Of a stretch of 64,000 nt of DNA, positions 49,130 to 59,047 are shown piece by piece (position 1 is the stretch's first letter; every line of letters starts with the position of its first letter). Source of the DNA: Floccularia luteovirens (lineage: Eukaryota; Basidiomycota; Agaricomycetes; Agaricales; Squamanitaceae); contig VSJF01000002.1 of the NCBI GenBank assembly GCA_009739215.1, forward strand, positions 682,001 through 746,000, given 5' to 3'. A program made the position numbers and the translations under genes. Below the pieces are notes generated by a model. That model made no database searches, was not told the DNA's origin, and saw only the letters and a program-made list of their open reading frames with translations.

Positions 49130-52100
49130 TCACTGGATAATAAGAGCCCAATCTTTAACGATGAGGACTCTGGGGTCTTTAATCGTTAGTATACTAGCTG
49201 ACCCTTCTTTCTTGTCTGACGCAGCAACCCCGGGGGTAAAGTCCCAATCTAATTTAGCCCCACCCTCCACTTTAACACTAGAAGGCTTGCTGCCTAAACC
49301 AAGAACAACAATCTTCTCCACTCTAACATCTGGTATACTCTTCGCAAACTCGTTTTCAGGGTTAAAGACCTTCAAGGCGACACTATCAACAGCACCATCA
49401 GGGTTTACAAGTGCCATATCTTTGCTTGACAACCGTAAAGTCTTCTTTGTTTGTTGAGCAACGAATTCGCGCCATATGAGTTGACCTTTCTCGTGGGAAT
49501 ACGATACACCATCGTCGAGGTATAATTCACCACGTGCCGAACCTGATTTATCTAATGCAACTCGTAAAGTAAAGGGGTCTTGCTTCATGAGTGTGGAGGA
49601 TCGTCTCGGACGTTCGCGAGTGGGAATGATTGATCCGCCGCGGATAAGGAGAGGGATTTCGTGTAAAGCAGCTGGTACCATGACCTCCTTACCCCCTGAT
49701 GCTCCACGGTGTGCAAAGCCTGTGAAGTAATTGTAGTAGACCTGTAGATAACGGGAAAGTTAGTTGATACCCGAGGTATAACATTACTTCTTTGAGTACC
49801 TGATCTTCAGCCAAATAAATAGTCGACTCAGTAACATCTTTAGCTGTTACAGGTTTGGCAAGCAAGCCAGAGCTTCCAACGTAGTACTGATCATCTACTT
49901 CAAATCCACCTTTGTCTTGTGGGAACATTACGTATTGAGGTCTGACAAGAGTCTGTTAGCTTTTCCTTTATAGAGGCAACGTTGTAATCAGTCACCTCAA
50001 AACAGGGAGTCCAGTTACAGCTGTCTCCCTGAAAGCTGTGTACCATATTGGGAGCATTGCATATCGAAGACGCAAAATGTCACGAATTATGCTTTTGTAA
50101 GGCTCATCGAGAAGGAAAGGTTCACGACGTTTGGTGTCAATATGAGCATGTGCTCGGAAGAAAGGGGCCAAAATGCCAACAGCATACCACCTGGTCAACA
50201 TCTCTGGGTCGGGGTTTCCAAAGAAACCTCCAACGTCAGCTATGAAAAGTTTAGTAAGCCACGAACACGGGGTATAATTTATTTCAATTAACCTACATCC
50301 AGCGAAACTCATACCAGCAATACTATTGGCAAGAACCATTTTTATGCCGACAGCCATATGTTCCCAGGTTCCAAGGTTGTCTCCTGTCCACATAGCACCG
50401 AATCTTTGCGACCCAGCATAGAAAGATCGGGTCAAAACGAAAGGACGTTGAGGAGGATCAGAGCGTTCCGCTACTGCTTGATAAGTGAGATTAGACTACG
50501 CGGAATTATCGTGAGCTTTAATCCTAGGAAAAAAAGAATGGTCCTTACAAACAGCATTCCGTTAATATTGTGAATATCTCTGTGTTCCCATCCGTTATAA
50601 TGGATGTTATCCTTAGGCATTGTAATCTCAGGCCCATTAAACACTGAAGGCTATTTTTGACGTCATGTAGAGGCCATGCAAGAGGAAATAAAACCATACC
50701 TCATTCATATCGTTCCAGATGTGAACAGCATCAGTGCTTTGGACCCAGGTGAACTTGTTTTCCACTGGTTGAATCTTGAACAAGGATTTCCACCAATCCC
50801 AAGCTCCTGGATTGAAAAAGTCTGTCCAAGAGCTGCTTCCTGGCCAGCACCAGCCTTCATATTCACCATTCCCATCTTTGGGTTTTACGAGAATGCCACG
50901 CTCAGAAGCTTCTTGGTATACAGGATAGTTTGATACACGTTTAAGATGTGGATCAATTATGACCACCATCTAAGTCAAGTTAGCAAGTTTACTTCAAAGG
51001 AAAGGAAAATTATATACCTTACGACCATAAGCTGAGACGTCGTTTACCATATCAACTGGGTCTGGGAAAGACTTTGGATTCCACATGAAGTATTTGTGAT
51101 CTTCCGCATACTCAATATCAAGCCAGAATACATCCACCGGCATATCTTCTTCATCAAAACGCTTTTGTACTGTGCGGACGTCGTCAGAGCTGACATAATT
51201 CCAACGACATTGGTGATACCCTAAGCTCCATTGAGGTGGAAGAGTAGGGGTGCCTGTTAGACGAGCATATTGTTTGAAGACCGCCTCAGGAGTCGGTCCA
51301 GGCATGAGGAAAACATCGAGGATCCCTGATTCTGAGATCCAATGTGTTTCTGTTGACTCTCCCGAGGAATGGGAGACGTCGATCCAGGTCTCGGATGCAA
51401 CAGCATGGAATATACCAACAGTGGAGCCGGCAGAATGAGCATGGAGTATAGGAATGGAACCATAGAGTGACATTGTGGACGAAGCAAGATATTCGAAAAC
51501 ATCTGCGTTGTAAAGCCGGTAAGGGTCTTTGAACTCTGAAGATTCCCCAATTGTGGTTGGGAGTGCAAGACGCGTAGCATGTTGCGGAATTCCGTACACG
51601 GTACCATGGTTGGGGAAATTTATGTCCAAAGAAAGAGACTCGGGACCTAGCATACAATTAGCTCAATTATTTTATGATCTGATAATCAAACACAAACCTT
51701 TTGGCTTAGAATCTGTCCATGAGGAGAATGTCTCCTCCCACCAAGCATCTTCGGTATCACCTTCAAACCATGCTCGAGGATTTTCGGTTTTTAATACAGT
51801 CTGTTCTTTTACTTCATCTGGCACCACCTCCTCACCTTCAGTCGGAGCAGGTTCTTCAGGTTTACTCGCCATAACAGATTTGTTACGGAAATGTTCCATG
51901 TGCAAAAGACCTTGTCCATTCAACACCACTTGCTCCTTTTTATTACGAAGAAGAGATACGCGTAACGGCGCGATCGTGACTACGGCTTCAAACTCTTTCT
52001 TATCTCCGTAAACGACACGGACGTCCTTGTTCCCTTTGGTCCAATGAATATCCTTGCTAATGGAGGGTTCCGAGATCAATGCCCAAGACGCTGCTTCATC

Positions 52101-52442
52101 ATACCGCTTCCGCAGGCCGTCAAGTTCGTCCATACGTACACGTACTACGCCATCGTCATGAACGCGCAATTCTAATCCAAACTTGATGTCTGGATACAGT
52201 AATGACTTGACGTTGGCAGTGAAAGTGGCTTGGTCCAGCGAAACCAATATTGAGGAAGGGTCTATAGAGTAGGGAGATGTCCAAGTCGACTTGGCTTCCT
52301 TCGCACGAGCAGCTAGTGCTCTTCCTCGTCTACAAAATCCGGATTGGTCACATTTTTTGAAGTCGTGTTCCTTCACAGCACATATTTCAGTGCTTGTGAA
52401 GATTAGAGTTGAAAGAATAAGGAGACCCCAATGACGCATCAT
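49130..52442 (-). CDS. ROT2: Glucosidase II alpha subunit (GH31)
   Basis: ER-lumen alpha-glucosidase that trims glucose from N-glycans and controls calnexin-dependent folding. The start at 52442 is [20 protein letters not shown], a signal peptide; further ATGs lie at 52439 and 52454. The N-terminal beta domain carries [19 protein letters not shown], a hallmark of glucosidase II. The catalytic barrel includes [36 protein letters not shown], nucleophile [12 protein letters not shown] joined over an intron, [35 protein letters not shown] with the acid/base Asp, and [19 protein letters not shown]. The C-terminal beta domains include [20 protein letters not shown], ending VKDWALIIQ. About nine exons, about 960 residues, complete. 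A CACGTGATC motif lies about 115 bases before the start. Confidence 0.94.
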
Positions 52443-52810
52443 CGACACAGACACCCCCAGATATCAGGAAGAGCCAGTCCGCACAATACCAGAACAAGAT
52501 CAGACTTTGGTACCAGGCTTGCCAACAAATACACGTCGGTGCATGAAGAAATCAGCACGTGATCAAAATATTTTGTTTGACAAAGTCGCGAGATAAAAAC
52601 ATCGCGAAGTGGAGAAGCTTAGGTTCCATTGACAGATGACCAGCCCCAACACGCTACTCCTTCTGCCTTTGGAATGGGACTCTCAGGCTTGAGAAACATT
52701 GCGCGTAGAAGCAAGCTAATAATGGCTCACTGTTACGGCACGGCAATAGTGGGGCTTATAACAACATTATAGATCCACAAACTGAAAACTATTTCCCCCT
52801 AACACATCCG
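52443..52810. promoter_or_regulatory. Divergent promoter, glucosidase II / MFS transporter
   Basis: 368 bases between divergent ATGs. It contains CACGTGATC at 52556-52564. No open frame. Confidence 0.4.
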
Positions 52811-55140
52811 ATGGAAGACCGCAAAAACACACCTAACGATGATTGTGACGTGAGCCCAAGTGTTACAAGGAATGCACATTTAAAATTGGACTATGCCGGG
52901 CTACCTCTGATTCCCCAACCAACGGACTCCCCTCTGGATCCGCTGAACTATCCAAATGTGTGTATCAAACGCGCGCTAATCCTCATATCTATTGAATTAT
53001 TACAGTGGTTAAAATACATGATACTAGCTGAAGTTTCACTTTTGGCATTCATGGCAACCCTCAACGTCTCCATTATCAATCCAGCAGTAGTTCCTTTATC
53101 AGAAGATTTCAACATTGCGCACGTAACTGCCACCTACCAAACTACAGTCGCTATCGGCACCAGTGCATTTGGGCCGCTCGTTTTCACACCATTTGCTAAT
53201 GTTTATGGCAGAAGATCTGCATACCTTCTCTCAGTTTTAATTGGATTTGCCTCGGCCTTGGGATCAGCGAAGGCAACATCTTTCGCTACGCTTGTTGTCG
53301 CTAGGGCTATCAACGGATTCGGCCCATCAGCAGCCCTTGGTCTGGGTGCTGGAACGGTGGTTGACGTTTTTTATACACATCAAAGGGGTAAAGCCATGGG
53401 AGTTTTTACTCTAATGCTGACCAACGGCGCGCATCTTGCACCAATTGTGAGTATTTCTGAAATGCTCCACAGTTGAAAGGACTTACCAAATGCTCAATAG
53501 GTCGGTGGCTATGTTGCCAGACATGGCTGGCGGTGGTGCTTTTGGGTGGGTGCGATTTTGAACGGCGAGTTGAAAATATATGCCATAGCCTCGATTATTA
53601 ATAGCATCTTACAGGATCAATGTTTATTTTTTGTCTGTTTTTCATGCCAGAAACACTCTATGATCGATTGTCAATTGATCGGTCCACAGCTGACACCATC
53701 GCTGAAACTGTAGACGACAAGAAAGAAGACGTTGATGATAGGAACCAGCTTCGTTATGGTCAAGAATATAAACCACCTCCCATGACACTCAAAGTATATA
53801 TGCGTAGACTTTGGTTCACGGATTTGGATAGACCCTCTTCGCGAACATTGAAGCTCACGGATTTCGTAATAAAACCACTCAGCATGCTCAAATACCCTTC
53901 AGTTGCATTTCCCGCTGCATATTAGTAATCTCTGTCCATAACGTGTGTGATATGATTTATTCACCGTTACATTAAAGTGCTATTGTCTATGGATTTGCAT
54001 CGATTGAACCAGCCCTGACATTGGCAACACTATTCACAGAAATTTATCATTTCGATACTGTAAAAAACGGGTGAGCGACATTTCTGTGCTCTCCTGCCGC
54101 AACTATTAAATTGGAATTGTAATAGTCTAGCTAATGGAATCAGTTTGCTTGTTGGAGCGTGAGTAGATACAAAATATTCTCGAACCCTTCCGTCATATGA
54201 GTTGTTCATTTCCACCACAGTACTCTGGGCGAGTTATGTTCTGGTCCAGTTACTGATGCCATGATGCAAAAAGCGCGACGTCTGGCAATTAAGCGCGGCG
54301 GAACCGCTCCTGCAGAAGTTCGATTACATGGAATCTGGACAGGAGCCATCACAGTGCCTGTTGGTTTGATAATGTACGCTTTAGTTTTTCTTTTATCGGA
54401 AAGTCGAAATTCTTAAAAATCTTCACAGTTGTAAGCAATTATACTTTTAGAAATGTCTCGTTATTTATTGGTTTCAGACGGCTTAACCATACACTTCGCG
54501 ACAACTTTCGTTGCGCCTTGTATAGGGATGGGTAAGTTTTATGTGGGTTATTTCATTGCAACCTCAATCTACTCACCAAATACATCAGCTGTGGCATGCT
54601 TTGGAAGTTAGTCGGGGACTTCATTATCTTTATCCGTTCTCATAAGCTGCCGCCAATAGTGCAAATAGTTTCGTCAGTTTGTTACACGTACAGCTGTGGT
54701 GACTGCTACCGTTCGCAAAGTGATGAAATCAGCCAGTGCTTCAAGTTGAGTTGTTCGAAACGTTATTCCTTGTCGCTACTTCCTTATGCTTCTCTCTAGC
54801 GTTTTCCGACAATTATTCGGTCTAACCCTCGGTTTCTACTCGTAAGCAATTTACACTTTCGTTTTACTCTGTATCCTTACCTTTTTTCTCAGAATACCTT
54901 TCGGGGAGAAGGTCAAAGCCATGTTTATTTAATTATCACTCATCTCAATATGTCAATTTCTAGATTGGATTTGAGTGGTCATTTACTGTCTTTGCGATAA
55001 TATGGTATTTGTTCGATATTGACATCTATGATTTACTGACATACGTTCAAAGTACCTTGGCATTTTTACCCATTGTGTCGTTGATGTTCAAAGGTGAGAA
55101 GTGGAGGTTAGCAATGGGGACGCCAATGAAAGCTTCCTAA
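52811..55140 (+). CDS. Major facilitator superfamily (MFS) drug-type transporter
   Basis: Plasma-membrane proton antiporter of the DHA1/multidrug-type MFS family, probably an exporter. It starts MEDRKNTPNDDCDVSPSVTR, with the family-typical cytosolic segment SPLDPLNYPN/WLKYMILAEVSLLAFM. TM1-5 include VSIINPAVVPLSEDFN and the motif-A-like loop VYGRRSAYLLSVLIGFASAL, followed by GTVVDVFYTHQRGKAMGVF and VGGYVARHGWRWCFWVGA. After the central loop comes FASIEPALTLATLFTEIYHF, then LANGISLLVGAVLGELCSGP and FGLTLGFYS/IPFGEK/IGFEWSFTVFAII. It ends GEKWRLAMGTPMKAS at 55140. More than ten introns. A stop near 54613 is removed by an intron (donor GTTAGT at about 54605, acceptor ATAG near 54670). The gene reads intact. 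The substrate cannot be told. Confidence 0.85.
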
Positions 55141-55179
55141 GAGTTGGACATGTAACAATATCGAACTACCCTCTAGCTT

Positions 55180-57040
55180 TATACACAATGATGCAGGACC
55201 CTGTCCCGAATGATCCCCGAGGACATCCAGGTGATGTCAGAGAATGTTGCTGTTTCTCATAAAACATTGTGTTGGGATTGGATACACCACCCAATTCATC
55301 TTATTTATTGACAATGTGATCTACGCCTCCACAAGTGGATGAACTAGCATTCAAATAGGATAGGTCTCGGTGCGGATTTGAAGGCGTTTGCGTCGGACGC
55401 CCAGTCGTAGGACTCCCCCTAAATGTCAGTACGGGGATTCTGAAAAATTTCCGTGAGATGTGTATCAAACAGAGCAGACAGGCGAAATCACTTGAAAGCA
55501 TGCGGTGTTTCGCATGCTAAACGCATATCTCCATCCATATATCAAAACATGGAGCAAGTGCCTTAGTAGCAGAAATCGTGAACGGGCCGACTTGTTGGTC
55601 TACAAGAGGCAAACCTCGGGGGCCGACGGGGAGTGTAATAAAAAAGCTGTATTCGCTAATTATATTCCTTAATGAGCGGCGAGACCTAGCCCTTACCCCT
55701 GGAGGTGGGATAACTAGCCGTTTGCAATAGTAATTAAAGCGAAATGCGGGGAACAAGAAAGACATCATCGTTGGGATAGAAGGAACCCAACGAGCAGCAA
55801 TCGCAGATAAAAATCGACTGTCCCGAGCCGCTATAAATCAATATGGACGAAAGGTATAACTTGAGATTTATACCACGCAAACCTAACATCATCGTATTTG
55901 TCCTCGGACGGCTAAGTACCAATTGCAAGGCGGCTCGATGATGCCTGAGAACGATCACATGGTGAAGCTTAAATGGGATTGATATGTGTTGTTGTACTGA
56001 CCTTTATCGTTTCAACTGCACTTCAAGCACAAGCGGGCTTTGCGCGGGTCCAGTCTCATCAGAATTTAAAAGTAGGCCATGCCTTGCCGAAAGCTAATTT
56101 TCAATCTATTATGGCAATAGGACCGCCAGTCTCGGGGCTCATTGTAACATTACCTACATTGTCTTTCAACGCGATCTGATGCATAAGTATGGTAAGCTTA
56201 TAATCTTGTTGACAGTATTTGGCGACAGACATGATGCCTGACATTGCTGGAATGTGGCACATGATTGAAAATTCCGAAAAGCACCATGATATTGGAAGTT
56301 CTGGGGCAAACTTATGAATGTGCTGTAAAGCTCGATATGTAAGTGATGTATTGGAGCACTAAGAATGAATCTATTGTAGACTGGAATGAACTTAGCAATG
56401 TTTGATTTCAGCCACTCATATTATGATGCTCCCGCATGAAACAAACAGCTACGCATATTCATGCCGCCAATTCAGGATTCTGACGTCTGTATTCTGCTTT
56501 AAAAGGCCAGTCGTTGCGAAGATACCCCTCAGAATCTACGTTGCAACATCCTCGTGGGTAAACCTTTACAGAAATATATAGCCCAAGATTAATCACCAAA
56601 ACAGGACACAAGGAACAGCAACACCTCATTCAAATCCAGGATTAAACACCTTTATTGCTAAATTGTATGTCAGCCATTCATGACAAAATAGTTCGAAAAC
56701 TGATTTCGTGCACAACAGTTAAGAGAAAAGATGAAATATTTCTTCACCGTCGCTGCCTTTGTATCTGCTCTTCTGATTGGAGCCAGTGCGCTCCCGAACC
56801 CAGAAGCATCAATTTGCGCATTATGCAGTCCAACCAAACCAAGCTGTTCCGAGGGCGAAGCCCCGTCTGGACACGAGGGTTGCTGGGGTTGCTGCCTGCC
56901 CATTCCTCCTCTGGAGGTTTGCACCGCGGTTTGCAGGACTGAGAAGCCTGTTTGCCCACCGGGGCAAGCTCCAGGCGGTTTAGAGGGATGTTGGGGGTGT
57001 TGTCAAGCAATCTGACACGATAGCATAGCCTAATTGGCCT
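55180..57040 (+). repeat. Direct segmental duplication, copy 1
   Basis: This stretch, containing the two-module cysteine-rich gene and about 1.5 kb upstream, matches 59048-61260 in the same order and orientation. Matching landmarks include TATACACAATG at the left end, CCCGAATGATC, GCGTCGGAC.CCCAGTCG, GAACGGGCCGACTTGTTG, CGCCAG.CTCGGGGCTC and AATTGTATGTCAGCCATTC shortly before the genes. Identity by eye is high but gapped. No open frame in the upstream part is conserved as protein, so this half is probably non-coding. Confidence 0.8.
56731..57015 (+). CDS. Small secreted cysteine-rich repeat protein, two modules
   Basis: Intronless, 94 residues. Signal peptide MKYFFTVAAFVSALLIGASA, then two copies of a six-cysteine module. 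Module 1 uses Cys 29, 32, 39, 51, 54 and 55. Module 2 uses Cys 64, 68, 75, 87, 90 and 91. Module 2 follows C-x3-C-x6-C-x11-C-x2-C-C; module 1 has x2 instead of x3 in the first gap. Each has KPxC, G-E/Q-AP and ends EGCWGCC; the protein closes CQAI like its paralog. All twelve mature cysteines fall in the modules, which suggests disulfide-rich or metal-binding folding. No known family was recognised. It lies in the duplicated unit shared with 60734-61228. Secreted effector-like or surface protein is an inference. Confidence 0.8.
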   Translation: MKYFFTVAAFVSALLIGASALPNPEASICALCSPTKPSCSEGEAPSGHEGCWGCCLPIPPLEVCTAVCRTEKPVCPPGQAPGGLEGCWGCCQAI

Positions 57041-57284
57041 GATATTTAGTACACCTTAAGTAACACAAAGTTCAAGAGTAGTGATTCTTTCAGCATCCGT
57101 GAGCTCCAGGAATTCAACATTTTGAGGGCTTAGCTTTTGTATGCACGCGTTCCAGAACTTGTATCGTGAAACACTTGCTTTTGATGATGCGCTCGTACTG
57201 GTGTTTCCCGTCGTTTTGCAGTCCCAAACGAAATTTTAAGCAACTGGCGCACAGTAGTAATTACAGTGTCCAAAAAATTTGCCC
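57041..57284. other. Junction region after the two-module gene
   Basis: A short 3' flank of the cysteine-rich gene (a TGATATTTAGTAC segment, like TGATATCTAGTTC after copy 2). After it, similarity to the other copy ends and unrelated relic DNA begins. Confidence 0.4.
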
Positions 57285-57620
57285 AACAATGAGATGTTTT
57301 TCTGCTTCTGTGCCTTTGAGCTATGACACCAATTCGTTCCTACACCCTGAATGAGCATGGTTGCCTTCATCTGTAACCCAAACATTGGCAGATCCAATAT
57401 GTCACCTAGAAACGATTACAGATATGGAAACCATCTGGAAGATGAAACACCTATGACAGTCAGGAGGTAAAAATATGGGCTGCGTCCGTACGCACAACTC
57501 AGCGTAGAGTTCATAAGATAGATCAAAGTGTGACTCTTGGCAATATGATACTAGAGTGATAGCTTACGAGTACGAATGGACAATATGGACAATTTAATTT
57601 ATTTCTGCGTAGCGGTATTG
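57285..57620 (-). pseudogene. Relic of the SET-domain methyltransferase gene
   Basis: This stretch matches the internal part of the SET gene at about 12400-12765 in the same orientation. Shared runs include ACATTGGCA(A/G)ATCCAA, TATGGAAACCATCTGGA(G/A)GATG, TCCGTAC.CAC..CTC.GCGTAGAG and TTAATTTATTTC. On the minus strand the corresponding protein segment (around SRWFPYLQSLP in the intact gene) is interrupted by substitutions and small indels, so it cannot be translated. No other part of the SET gene was found nearby. It is therefore a partial copy, now decayed. Confidence 0.7.
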
Positions 57621-57769
57621 AGCGAAAAGCCCATCCTACACACGGTCCCAGAACGTATGTGAGAGTCGCATCCACGAAAACAGTCTTCTTCCATTATTAG
57701 TATGTTTAATCAGGGATCAATATTCATACTTAGCTTTCACTCTTAGAGTCGAATGAATTGAAGCACGAC

Positions 57770-58870
57770 TTGCCGTTCTGTGACCCCAGCCAAAGGGAAG
57801 CCACTGTCAATCAGGGATCCAATCTCTGTGTAGCATTCGAAGTTCAAGCTTCAGGAACATGAAAAACACGATCACGTGGTGCCAATCATACGTTGCGTGC
57901 ACCAAATTTGTTCTCTGTTAACCTTCTCCAAATAGAACACAGCTTGAAGACATGACTTCAGCCACATATTCACAACACTGTTCATCCCAGACCTTTAACA
58001 CTAAGTGTAAGTAACTTTTCCAAGCCAGCTACAATCTGAAGTAGTAAATTGCTTGCATCACAACCGGCGTCAATCGGTGTAGCCTGTGCGAAAACCACTC
58101 CAGTCTGGTTTGCCTTGTTACCCAGTTGAGCGAGGCTTTCCGTGTCTACGTTGTACAGAGGCCAACCGAAGTTGATTAGACTGTGTATAGGGTCTCGAGC
58201 AAACGCGATACATGCTTGCTGGATGTATCTCGAAAATACTATTTCTGTCGCGGTCGCTGGAATGCTGCTGATATTGTATGTTCCGAGAAGACAATAGATA
58301 TCTTTGAGGAATAGTAGGCTCTTTGATCTAGGTGTCTGGAAATATCGGGGAAAATTGCTGTGGCGACTGTCAGCACCCCAAATTGTAGATGAGATGAGGC
58401 GATGTATATGCACCTTGGTACTGATATCGCCAAACCGGCACACCAGCCTTGACGTAGACAAAAGACTCCCTGCAACTCAGGACAAGTAAATCCAAGCTAC
58501 AGACACGCATAACTCAATGAACACTCCAATACAATATTTTGTGGAAAGATATCTACCAATATTGTAAGATCTGACAACAACTCTGTCACACCAGGAATTG
58601 TGGTACCGATTTGACGATAATTCTTGCTCCACAGTCCCGCTAAGCAGAGATACTTTTAAGAAGTTGCCTGCTGCGATGCGAGTAGGGATATGAGTAAGAA
58701 TTGTGATATCTGATGGTTGAAATGTAAGTATCTGACTTTATATCACCATAAGATACAACTTACTATCAATGACTGAGCCGAACCCAGACTTGATGCTGAT
58801 AACAGCACCGTCGAGTGTTCTAGATGGCACTCTTTGTATACAAGAGAACTGGGATGTGGTGGAATCTGTA
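57770..58870 (-). pseudogene. 5'-truncated, inverted relic of a carboxylesterase (copy 3-like)
   Basis: Reading leftward, a relic starts near 58870 with SQFSCIQRVPSRTLDGAVIS, then RIAAGNFLKVSLLSGTV, VPVWRYQYQ and GTYNISSIPATATEIVFSRY. It continues ARDPIHSLINFGWPLYNVDT and SLAQLGNKANQTGVVFAQAT, and ends at 57982. It resembles copy 3 (43309-45230) more than copies 1 or 2, for example SSIPATATE and PIDAGC. The first half, including the nucleophile Ser, is missing. Within the kept part the region after SGTVEQE is shortened and frames change. The gene's 3' flank to about 57770 was copied as well. It cannot be active. Confidence 0.85.
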
Positions 58871-59047
58871 TTGATTGTGCCGGGTCAGGTCTAGATCGCT
58901 GTTTATTCAGCCGATTTTCTTTATTGTTCATGTACGAAGTTTCGAGGAAAACCAACGACGGGAGTGTCCGAACAGTGGGGTAACGAGATAGTACATTAAG
59001 ACCAATACAATTGGTGGTGTCATGTTTTCTCCACATTTGTCGCCATT
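58871..59047. other. Boundary between relic insert and second duplicated unit
   Basis: 177 bases with a GTGGTGTCATGTTTTCTCCA segment (59013-59032). It recurs almost unchanged after copy 2 (about 61265-61285), suggesting a unit boundary here. Confidence 0.4.

Noticed and set aside
54600..54680. Stop codon suggesting the MFS gene is broken
   Set aside because: An intron with donor GTTAGT and acceptor ATAG removes it and restores the family sequence.
55517..55768. 83-codon minus-strand frame inside duplication copy 1
   Set aside because: Broken in copy 2 and without motifs; treated as non-coding duplicated DNA.
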